Assembly (NCBI GenBank): GCA_025667525.1
Contig: CM046881.1
Coordinates: 24,067,580-24,131,579 of the forward strand
From: Glebionis coronaria
Lineage: Eukaryota; Streptophyta; Magnoliopsida; Asterales; Asteraceae
Reading direction: 5' to 3'
DNA length: 64,000 bases
Shown: piece after piece, positions 39,601 through 48,434 of the stretch
How the letters are laid out: each line of letters opens with the position of its first letter
Position numbering within the stretch: the stretch's first letter is position 1
Translations under genes and position numbers: made by a program
Notes under the pieces: generated by a model
What the model saw: only the letters and a program-made list of their open reading frames with translations
Told to the model about the DNA's origin: nothing
Database searches by the model: none

Positions 39601-39718
39601 CCAAACATAAGAAAAAACATCTAAATTTATTTTTAGTCCATATGGACCACATAGTAACCGGTCAAAATGTTTTCGCCCGGATTCTAGATGGATGAAACAC
39701 GTATATGTATTTTCTTTG
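30640..39718 (+). repeat. Trimeric higher-order repeat domain 2 (~2.1 kb)
   Basis: Monomers at 30640/32747, 31350/33457/35551/37649, 32049/34155/36250 and 34852/36950 pair at 2094-2107 bp, with far fewer differences within a pair than between neighbours. The variants differ from domain 1 (GGACAAGTATTTTTTGAC and TTTCATGTAGG are common here). The segments around 30.4-32.4 and 32.5-34.5 kb are nearly identical. Confidence 0.75.
30825..30880 (+). repeat. Complex insertion/rearrangement in a monomer, shared by two units
   Basis: After ATATACAAAAAA the monomer reads TAGAGTGCCTACACAGGTGA, then ATAATATCATATTGTTTATC, then rejoins at ATGTAGGAGGATC. These are shuffled copies of local monomer sequence (GCCTACACAGGTGAATAAT and CATATTGTTTATCC occur just upstream). 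The same scar is at 32931-32986. It looks like template switching during repair, followed by duplication of the trimer. Confidence 0.65.
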
Positions 39719-39758
39719 TGTTTCATCCATCTAGAATCCGGGCGAAAACATTTTGACC
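39660..39758. repeat. Inversion junction of the satellite: perfect 40-bp arms with 19-nt spacer
   Basis: The left arm ends at 39699 (GATTCTAGATGGATGAAACA) and the right arm starts at 39719 (TGTTTCATCCATCTAGAATC). The arms match perfectly for about 40 bp and then continue as diverged inverted monomers for about 1.9 kb. The spacer 39700-39718 (CGTATATGTATTTTCTTTG) is ordinary monomer sequence continuing the left arm. Confidence 0.9.
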
Positions 39759-41625
39759 GTTTTCTATGTGGTCCATATGGACTAGAAATAAATTTATTGG
39801 TTTTTTCTTAGTTTTGATTATTTCAGCCGGCTACGGCAATGTTTTGGCTGTTTATGGTCGATTTTCATCAGTTTTTTTTATCATGTTTAGTCGCTTTTGA
39901 CCAATGTTTTCCTAGATAAAATTAATCCTTATTTCAAAGATCTATTTTCTTAGTTGTGGTCTTGAAACGGAGTCATGTATCATATGTTTTGACGATTTTG
40001 TTGCAGTCCACGTTGTCAGATAATTTCAATCTAAATCTGTTTTTATGTGTTAGCGATTATGTTTAGCACTCTATTTCATGACGGGTCTCAATTTAAATAG
40101 AATCAAATATGGAATCAAATATTTCAGAGTCATATAATACAGAAGCATGATCCTCCTACATGAAATGTTAAAAAATACTTGTCCTTTTTTTGTATATTAT
40201 TCACCTGTGTAAGCTTCACAAGGATAAACAATATCATTTTTTTCTTGGTCAAATAACACAACCTGTTGTTAGACCACACTCATATCTTGACCTTTGTATT
40301 ATAATGTGTCGTCGAATTGCTCTTTGTCTAGTGCATTCTCAACTATCTCAAATACTAGCTGACCAACTTTTATACTAGGTAAAACACGACCAAAATTAAA
40401 CAAAGAAAATACATATATGTGTTTCATCCATCTAGAATCCGGGAGAAAATATTTTGACCAGTTTCTATGTGGTCCATATGGACTAGAGATAAATTTAGAT
40501 ATGTTTTCTTATGTTCAGATGATTTCAGCCGGTTACGGCAATGTTTTGGCTGTTTATGGTCGATTTTCATCAGTTTTTATCAGCTTTAGTCGATTTTGAC
40601 CAATGTTTGCCTAGATAAAATTAATCCTTATTTCAAGGAACCATTTTCTTAGTTGTGGCCTTGAAACGGAGTCAATTATCACATGTTATGACGATTTTAT
40701 TGCATCCCATGTTGTCAAATAATTTCAATCTAAATCTGTTTTTATATGTTAGCGATTATGTTTGGCACTCTATTTCTTGACGGGTCTCAATTTAAATAGA
40801 ATCAAATATGGAATCAAATATTTCAGAGTCATATAATACAAAAGCATGATCCTCCTACACGATATGTCAAACAATAGTTGTCCTTTCTTTGTATATTATT
40901 CACTTGTGTAGGCTTCACAAGGATAAACAATATCATTGTTATCTTTGTAAAATAACACAACGTGTTGTTAGACCACACTCATATCTTGACCTTTATATTA
41001 TAATGTGTCGTCAAGATGCTCTTTGTCTATTGCATTCTCAACTACCTCAAATACTAGCTGACCAACTTTTATACTAGGTAAAACACGACCAAAACTAAAC
41101 AAAGAATATACATATACGTGTTTCATCCATCTAGAATCTGGGCGAAAACATTTTGACCGGTTTCTATGTGGTCCATATGGACTAGAAATAAATTTAGATC
41201 TTTTTCTTATGTTTGGATGATTTCAGCCGGTTACGGCAATGTTTTGGCTGTTTATGGTCGATTTGCATCAGTTTTTTATCAGGTTTAGTCGTTTTTGATC
41301 AATGTTTGCCTACATAAAATTAATCCTTATTTTAAGCATCCATTTTCTTAGTTGTGGTATTGAAACGGAGTCATGTATCACATGTTATGACGATTTTATT
41401 GCAGCCCACGTTGTCAGATAATTTCAATCTAAACCTATTTTTATATGTTAGCGATTATGTTTGGCACTCTATTTCTTGACGGGTCTCATTTTAAATAGAA
41501 TAAAATATGGAATCAAATATTTCAGAGTCATATACTACAAAAGCATGATCCTCCTACATGAAATGTCAAAAAATACTTGTCCTTTTTTGTATATTATTCA
41601 CCTGTGTAGGGTTCACAAGGATAAA
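39719..41625 (-). repeat. Inverted part of the satellite
   Basis: Just under three monomers lie in reverse orientation; landmark positions are near 40378 and 41075. It ends mid-monomer at CACAAGGATAAA, where the Athila-1 LTR begins. The units are several percent diverged from the adjacent direct ones, with private changes, so the flip is not a fresh copy of its neighbour. Confidence 0.92.
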
Positions 41626-41929
41626 TGATGAGATGGCATTTATACATGATCTCATCGTTCTTTTCGGGCTTTAAAATGCATAAAAATGTCATAAAATACC
41701 ATATATATGCTTGTGTTTGTTTACTTGTGTATTTTAGGTATGGATATCGTGAAAAAGACAAAAGATCACAAGAAACAAGGAAAAATGGACACGAGAAACG
41801 AAGCCGTACAAAGAACCGGGCCCTAATTTATGATTTATCCAACATTTATCCTTGAAGACTTGAAGACATGCAAGATTGATCCTCATTGAATGAAGAAATG
41901 ACACTTAAAACCCTTATATATTCATAATT

Positions 41930-42140
41930 ACAAGTTTGGTCCCTTAAGTTTGTCAAAATTACACAAATGGTCCTTTAACTTTGAAGAAATGGCAAGTTTA
42001 GTCCCTCAACAATTCTAAATTGTCAATTATGGTCCCTCATGGAGTTTAAGTTTCATTAAATACCTTTGAAGATTAATAATGTCCAAGATCAGCCCTTGAA
42101 TTATCTCAAAATGGCAAAAACAATCCTTTTAAACCTTGTT
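41930..42140 (+). repeat. Degenerate ~38-bp repeats in Athila-1 LTR
   Basis: Phrases such as ATTACAAGTTTGGTCCCTTA, ATTACACAAATGGTCC, ATGGCAAGTTTAGTCCCTCA and TCAATTATGGTCCCTCA recur every 35-42 bp. An equivalent, longer block is at 47375-47720 in the Athila-2 LTR. Confidence 0.65.
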
Positions 42141-42684
42141 GGAAAGTTTTGTGCCAAAAATGCAAAGTTGGTAAAGTTATTTACAAGGGAAATGAAGTTT
42201 CAAGGCTGAAAAACGTGTTTTACCTATTTCACCAAAGAACAAGGGCTAAAGCTGTGCAATTGAAACATTTAAACCAAAAATGCGCCAAACACACAACTTT
42301 CCCCAATTTCGGATCAAACATATCACTGTTTACCTTTTTCACCACCCAGATTTTACACCACTTAAACTTAGGGTAATTTTCAATTACCTTTGCACACACT
42401 TGATTCACATGTGTAGAAACACATCCCAACCTTAAAACCCTTAATCCCACTCACTATGGACCCCACCCCTAATTCCCGTTTAACCAATCACATGACAACT
42501 TCACCTCCAAGTTATCTGACGTGTCCAAATCAACAACTAAGAATCCTTGCTTCATTCCAAAGCTAAAATGAACATCCAAGATCACTTTGGACAGCTCACA
42601 CCAAGAAAACGTCTAGAAGGCTCAATGATAGAATAGGAATTTCACTTCTAGGGTTTGTGAATAGTGCTAGCCTTGGCATTTGCC

Positions 42685-42692
42685 TATAAATA
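42685..42692 (+). promoter_or_regulatory. TATA box of Athila-1 LTR
   Basis: TATAAATA in GCCTATAAATAGACTCC, about 1060 bp into the LTR. Athila-2 has TATATATAAA in the matching place. Confidence 0.6.
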
Positions 42693-45365
42693 GACTCCTC
42701 AACCTGTGAGAGAGCTTTTGTTCCAGTTTTAGGCTATTAATCTTTGTAAAAGTTGGTATTTTCTGAATTTTTAAATCTCTTTGATATTTGTTAAAAGTTG
42801 GTATTGGAATAGCCTGATTCTGAGTTCCATAATCTTGTTTGAAGGTTTTTGAGGCAAGGTTTTAAGTGATAAAGCTTGTGCTTCAAAAATCAGAAAGTCT
42901 TGTTTATTTTGATCTCACTTGTTGGTTTGTTCATCTTAGCAGCATTGGAAGCTGGTACTTGTTTTGCTAGTACCTAAGCTCAAACAATCCAGGGCCTGGA
43001 TGTAGGTCTTGGAGGTTTGCACCTTCTTCCCTTTTCAATTTCTCTCTTATTTTTCTGATTTTGGTGATTATTGCATGATTATTGGTGAGTCTGTGATTTG
43101 ATGGTTGATTATTGTTCATTTGGAGTTGTTTGATGTTTATGAGGTGTTGTTAGTTTGATTTGTGGGTTAGAACTGAATAATCCTTTGAAAATTTGTGAAA
43201 ACAGGTTTTTAAGGGGTGTTTGGGTCAACTGCATAAGTTGGATTTGTGGTGTTTTGAGTGGTTGTTTATTCTTGCTATCTGTTGGTACATGCTTATCTGA
43301 TATACTTGGTCATATTGTTGCAATATTTGTGGTTTGAAACACCTTGATTCTTAATAAGGGTATAGAATCTTCTTTACTTGGTAAAATTGGCTAGGATTTT
43401 GAGGACACCTAGATCTAAGCTTAGGCTAGGGCCAACAATTGCTAAACCTTAGTTAATTACACCAGGAGAAGAGACTTGAGTGCTTGAATTTAGGTCTGTG
43501 GTCAAATAGATAAGCAAATAGGTTTCTGCATATGCACCTTGTTCATCAGTAACATTCATCTGCTTTGATCTTGTTATTTACTTTGATTCAGTGTTTGATA
43601 TAAGTTTATTTGTGCTTATTCATAGTTTATATAGCTTGTGTATGCATCCTGTTGAGTTTGGTTGGCTTATTCAGGCTTAATCTGCTTATTTGTGCATTAC
43701 TGCTTATTTTCCATGTCTGTGCATGATCTGGTGACTGTTTGATTGATTCTGGCTTATTGTGTGAACCAAATTTGTATTTTCTTGTTGCTATTGACTCCTT
43801 GTGATTCACTGATCACAAGGGTGCCCTTGTTTCCAATTGAATCCAACTAAATCTATCTAAAAAGCTTGGTCAAATAGTCAAAGCAGTGGGAACCAGTTCC
43901 TATTGAAAGTTGCCACTGCTAGTGTTAATTGGGTTTCAGCTTATCAATAAGCTATAATAGCTTATTTTAACCAGCAACAACTTGGATTTTGTAATAGGTG
44001 CTCATTATTTGACCCATTTGTTCATACTAGAGCATTTGGTGGGTTGACTTTAGGGTTTGACTAGAAAACCAACTTAATTGACTTTTTCATAAGTGCTTAT
44101 TGGCTTATTCTGGCTTATTGGCTTTGCTTATTGGAATTTTGTTGATTGTTTTGGCTTATTGAGTTCATTTGTGACATTTTGCAAGTTGAATCAAGTCCTG
44201 AGGTGCCTTATTTCTCAAAAACGACTATTTTGTCTTTTAGTGAAATATTACTTTGCTTATTTCTGGCTTATTGAGTGTGCTTTTTCAAAATTTCTTTTTA
44301 CAGGTCTCTTCAGCATCCCAAAATAAGGTTGTGTGTCAAATTAGAGCTTATGGCATTAGCTTATTGCTTAATAGGCTAAAAAGCCCAATAAGGATAAGCT
44401 GTTTGCATAACAAGCTGTGATAAGCTCACTTTCAGCTTTTGGGCCTTTAGAGTTTTGTGTTTAGAATCAAATTTTGAGTCAGATAGGGCTTTTCCAAGTC
44501 AATTGGGCCAAGTTTGACTTTTTGGGCTAAAAAGCCCATTTAAGTTGACTGTTTTTGGGTTTGGCCCATTTGAGGGCCCAATAGGGGTATTCTGGTCATT
44601 TCACTTTGATTTTCTGTTTATTTAGGTTAAAAAAACTTGTTTGCAAGTTTTTAGAATTTTATATAATTTTTGGATTTTAAATATTATTTAAATATTATTT
44701 TATTATTATTTTTCAAATTTCTCATTTTTCAATTTTTTACATTTTTCTTAGCTTAAATACATTAAAATAGGAATTTTGCAACTTTTAGAATAATTTTATC
44801 ACTTTGAGATTAATTTTTATAATTATTTTAAGTTTTAATAGTTTTTAAATCATTTTAAATAGTTTTTCTTAGTTTAAAAATTTCTAAAAATAGTTTTTAA
44901 TCTTTTTAGGTCATTTGGGGATTACCAATTGAAAAATCTATATTTGGGCTTTTTGATAAATTATTCGATTTTTAGGGCTTTAATTAGCATTTAAAAATTG
45001 AATATTTAACTATTTAAAAGGTTTGAAAAAGTTTTGATCATTGGTAAACTCTTAGTTTATTTATTTTTATTTTTGGTAAATTTTTGGTAATTTTTAGAAT
45101 TAATTTTTATTTTTGTAGTTTTTACGGTTTAACGTTTTGTCGTCGTAGTATTAATTTCACGTATTCGCCATGTTCTTTTCTCATCCCCTTCTAAACCAAT
45201 TATTAATCACAAACAGTTAACAAGTTTTTCACACACATATACCTCCTTGGGAAACGAACTTTCTTATCATAAGGGTCATTAGTCCTTAATTTTCCTAAAT
45301 CAACACTTAATACTTACCGCTTTTACGCACCTTTTCCTAAAGGTCGTAATTTACCACAATCATTT

Positions 45366-45383
45366 TGGCGCCACTGCTGGGGA
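45366..45383 (+). promoter_or_regulatory. Primer-binding site of Athila-1 (tRNA-Asp type)
   Basis: TGGCGCCACTGCTGGGGA begins 3 bp after the LTR end. It matches the tRNA-Asp type PBS of Athila elements (TGGCGCCGTTGCCGGGGA, from memory) at 15 of 18 positions. Confidence 0.75.
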
Positions 45384-46120
45384 GGTGTGTCGTGATTAAT
45401 TTATATTGTTGTTTTTAATATTAACCATAAATAGTATTTGTATTAGTAGAAATCTACCAATACGTATTATCGGTTTTCTTGGTTTTTCTTGTGAAATTAT
45501 TACTACTATATTGTATTAAGTACCACAACAAATAAACAATATCTCCAAAAGTGTGAAAACACAACCTTAATTGAGATTTGATCTCCTAATTATTGTATTC
45601 GAATCTCAAACAAAAAGAAAAAGGAAAAAATAGATAAATACTTTCGTGAAGCTCGATTTTGAAAAATACGAACTATAAGGTGGGTATAAGGCGGGTATTA
45701 TAAAATATACCCTAAGGAAAAAGGCTCTTAAGTGCTTCGCGCCGCCTCGTTTCCCCGCTTGCTTGTGAGTATTTTGAGATTGAAGGCTAATCGAGGGTTT
45801 TGTCGCCCAAAGTATTATTACGTATAATATATTTGCTTGGTTTTCTTTGTGATTAAACCCTCTTGAACAATTTGGTTTTCACCAAAGTTCTAAAGTCATT
45901 CGAAGGCGTTCACTCCACGTGATCGTTTTCATTCCTTTGAGGCTTATTTAATCAAGAGTTTGATTCGAGGAGAGATTTTGTAGATTATTGTCTACGAATA
46001 TACACCAAAATCCAAAAAAAATAAAAAAATTAAAAACAATCAAAAACACAAAAAAATTCAAAATTCACAAAACACCCAAAAAGAATCTTCTTTGCTCACC
46101 TCCCATCCTTCGTGAAGTTT
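45384..46120 (+). other. Untranslated leader of Athila-1
   Basis: 737 bp between PBS and gag. It contains a block (about 45640-45850) that is clearly more alike between the two Athila copies than their LTRs, and an A-rich stretch (45995-46085, CAAAAA-like) just before the gag ATG. The conserved block may be a packaging or dimer signal; this is inferred. Confidence 0.6.
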
Positions 46121-47076
46121 ATGATCACTCGGAATCAAGCAAAACGAGCTCGTAAACGTCTTCAAAAGCAAGCCAATCAAGAGACGTTGATTGAAGAACA
46201 ACCTCCAATTGTTGAACCTATTGTAGAACAAGAAGTCGTCATGGCTAATCGTACTATGATGGAGTTTCTACAAGCACCCACCGAGGGTTTTGGAGAGGCC
46301 ATTGTGATTCCCGCCATCCTTGCGGAGAATTTCGAAATTAAGACGGGTTTAATGTCGATGTTGCAAGCAAATAAGTTTATAGGTCATGAGAAAGACAACC
46401 CGCATTATCACATTAGGAATTTTAATCGTCTCACCGCTACTAGCAAGTTTAAGGATGTCCCACATGACGCCATTAAGATGATGTTGTTTCCATACTCGTT
46501 AATGGACCCGCTAAAATTTGGCTTGAGAAAGAACCGCCAAATTCAATTTTGACATAGGGTGATCTCGTTTCTAAGTTTGTGAACAAGTTTTTTCCACCAT
46601 CTAAAACAACACATTTGAAAAATGAGATTTCATGATTTGTGCAAAGAAATAATGAAAGTTTTTCAATGGCATGGGAACGCTTTAAAGAAATGTTACATGA
46701 ATGTCCACACCATGATTTTTCGGAATTGCATCAAATTGATACTTTTTATAATGGGCTTAATGATCATGAACGAGATTACTTGAATGCCGCCGCGGGTGGT
46801 AATTTTTTGTGCAAAATGACCAATGAGGCTTTACAAATTATCGAGAATAGATCTAAGGTTTATAACCCTCGTAACACACCGAGTGTTGCCAATTTGGGTT
46901 CGTCATGGTCGTCATCGTCTCGTAGCATTAATGCCTTACATGATGAAGCTAATGAGGAAAATTGGTTTTTCGATAGATTTGCTAATCTTATGTCCCATTG
47001 GAAAGCTCAAGAAGCTTCAAATTCCGCTTCGGTTAAAGCGGTTGCTAAGAGTTGTTTGTCTTGTGGTGGAGCTCAT
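46121..47076 (+). pseudogene. gag: Gag of Athila-1, broken and truncated
   Basis: Starts at ATG 46121 (MITRNQAKRARKRLQKQ), with a basic N-terminus. TMMEFLQAPTEGFG, IVIPAILAENFEIKTGLMSM and MMLFPYSL are Athila Gag landmarks. A one-base loss near 46505 shifts the frame. The downstream part (46639 on, SMAWERFKEMLHECPHHDF, TFYNGLNDHERDYLNAAAGG) is the C-terminal capsid region. Two further nonsense codons lie between 46550 and 46640 in the correct frame (TAG near 46554, TGA near 46633). The gene stops at CLSCGGAH, halfway through a CCHC knuckle, exactly where the Athila-2 LTR starts. Confidence 0.8.
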
Positions 47077-47374
47077 TGATGAGACTGCTTTTATACATAG
47101 TCTCATCGTCCAAATAGGGATTAAAATGCATTAAATATCATCAAAATACCCATATATATGCTTGTGTTTGTTGCTTGTGTATTTTAGTTACGGATATTGA
47201 GAAAATGATAAAAGATCACAAGAATCATGCAAAAACGAACACGGGAAACGAAGCCGCACAATGAACCAAGCCCTAATGAAGACTTGCCCAAGATTAACCC
47301 TTGAAGATTTGAAGAATTATGAAGAAGGGTCCTCCGATATGGAAGAATTGACACTTTATACCCTTGTATCTTCA

Positions 47375-47720
47375 TAATTACAAGATTGGTCCCTAAAGTT
47401 TTTCAAAATTACAAAAAGGGCCCTCCACTTTGAAGAATTGGCAAGTTTAGCCCCTCAACAAAGCTAAATTGTCAACCAATATCCTCCACAAAGTCAAACA
47501 CATCATGAAGTCCTTCAAAGTATAAGAAATTACAAGTTTGGTCCTTTGAAAATCCCAAAATTACAAAAAGGACCCTTGACTTTCAACATTTGGCAAGAAT
47601 GGTCCATCATCAAACAAGACTTGGTAATTTTAGTCCTCCCAAATGTCAATTATACAAGTCTAGACCATTATCATTGAAGAAAATACAAAACCAGACCTTC
47701 AAGAATGCAAAAATGGCAAG
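47375..47720 (+). repeat. Degenerate ~38-bp repeats in Athila-2 LTR
   Basis: Units such as ATTACAAGATTGGTCCCTAA, ATTACAAAAAGGGCCC, TTGGCAAGTTTAGCCCCTCA and ATTACAAGTTTGGTCC. More units than in Athila-1, which accounts for part of the length difference. Confidence 0.65.
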
Positions 47721-48424
47721 AAATACCCCTGAAAATACTTTGGAAAAGTATTTGGGGCAAAAGTGTGAAAAAGGAAACTTTATTAACAAAGGAATCCGGG
47801 TTTATGTGTAATATTTACAAAGTGAAAGAAGAAAGGAAGGTGAGGGGCTAAAGCTGCCAAGACAAGATATTTACCTAGGCCAGTGACAAGCTGCCATGTG
47901 TCCCACTCACACTCTCCACCAATCATACTCCACCATTTCGCCACATCACTTCCCACCATTAATAGATTTAAACTAATTTTATTAGTTTAATAAAAGGGCG
48001 CCTAACACTTATTTAAACACTAATCTGGATCAAACACTTAACTATTCACCAAGAACACAAATTGGGGTTTTATTATTCACTTGTAATTAAACCTTAATAT
48101 TGTGCAGATTAATGATTAATGGTCATGTTAACACAACCCAACTTTAAAAACCCTTTCCACCTCACTCCCAAGGGCCACACAAGATTCCCCTGCATACGTT
48201 TTTAGGGAAGAAGACAAAACCATCCAGAAATCCAACGTCCCACAATTGTGCTTAATTTCTAAGCTTTAAACAAGCCTTTGGATCACACTTTCACATGCCA
48301 ACTCATACTACAAGCCAAAATGCAGTCACATGATTCTCCAAGTTCCAACAAGGCAAAGGGCAATTTTGGAAGTTCAAGCATTAGGGTTTAGAGTTTTTAT
48401 CTGTTCTTAGATCACATGTAAGGC

Positions 48425-48434
48425 TATATATAAA
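48425..48434 (+). promoter_or_regulatory. TATA box of Athila-2 LTR
   Basis: TATATATAAA in AAGGCTATATATAAAGCC, about 1350 bp into the LTR, in the place matching the TATA box of Athila-1. Confidence 0.6.

Larger units (their letters stand above)
10535..39718 (+). repeat. Direct-orientation part of the satellite
   Basis: It starts mid-monomer at the Tat-like LTR (TATTTTATTTGTTTAG) and stops mid-monomer at TATTTTCTTTG (39718), where the orientation flips. There is no other insertion in 29 kb, which contrasts with the dense nesting on both flanks. Confidence 0.95.
10535..41625. repeat. Satellite array of ~698-bp monomers (about 45 units)
   Basis: One landmark (ACC(T/A)AGTATAAAAGTTGGTC) recurs at a spacing of 698-700 bp from 10569 to 39044. 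I count 42 occurrences in direct orientation; just under three monomers follow in inverted orientation. Irregular intervals occur at 18952-19607 (655), 25202-25823 (621) and 27222-27843 (621). Most monomers contain the dyads GTCCATATGGAC, AACAC-N3-GTGTT, ATCCTT-N5-AAGGAT and CATGT-N3-ACATG. Most also contain a 62-83 codon antisense frame that tolerates changes and is lost in some units, so I do not call it a gene. The monomer is 4 x about 174.5 bp, but I see no internal subrepeat. A centromeric or pericentromeric satellite is plausible but unproven. Confidence 0.97.
41626..45362 (+). repeat. 5' LTR of Athila-1 (3.74 kb)
   Basis: Starts TGATGAGATGG and ends ATCA directly before TTTTGGCGCC. It aligns along its length with 47077-51291, by eye roughly 75-80% identical plus indels. 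Content in order: a terminal hairpin (GATGAGAT/ATCTCATC), degenerate 'ACAAATGGTCCCT' type repeats (41930-42140), a TATA box, a region crowded with GCTTATT (about 43600-44400), and an AT-rich block (about 44640-45120). No coding potential. Confidence 0.85.
41626..47076 (+). mobile_element. Athila-1: Athila-lineage Ty3/gypsy element, left part
   Basis: LTR (41626-45362), a PBS resembling tRNA-Asp, a leader, then gag up to the zinc knuckle at 47076, where the LTR of another Athila starts. No pol is present. The LTR start abuts satellite sequence (GGATAAA|TGATGAG), so it inserted into the array; the target duplication is expected to be ATAAA. The rest should lie beyond the right edge if the nesting model holds. 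Confidence 0.8.

Noticed and set aside
10535..41625. Tandem repeats as a CRISPR array or a multigene family
   Set aside because: Units are ~698 bp and repeat end to end with no short repeat-spacer pattern; the open frames are short, lost in several copies and have no family match.
44093..44326. Hydrophobic 77-codon frame, and other short frames at 42149, 43155, 47590 and 48734
   Set aside because: All lie inside Athila LTRs, are driven by T-rich composition and are not kept in the other LTR.
45366..45383. tRNA gene at TGGCGCC
   Set aside because: It is a primer-binding site: it follows the LTR end directly and lacks tRNA A and B boxes.
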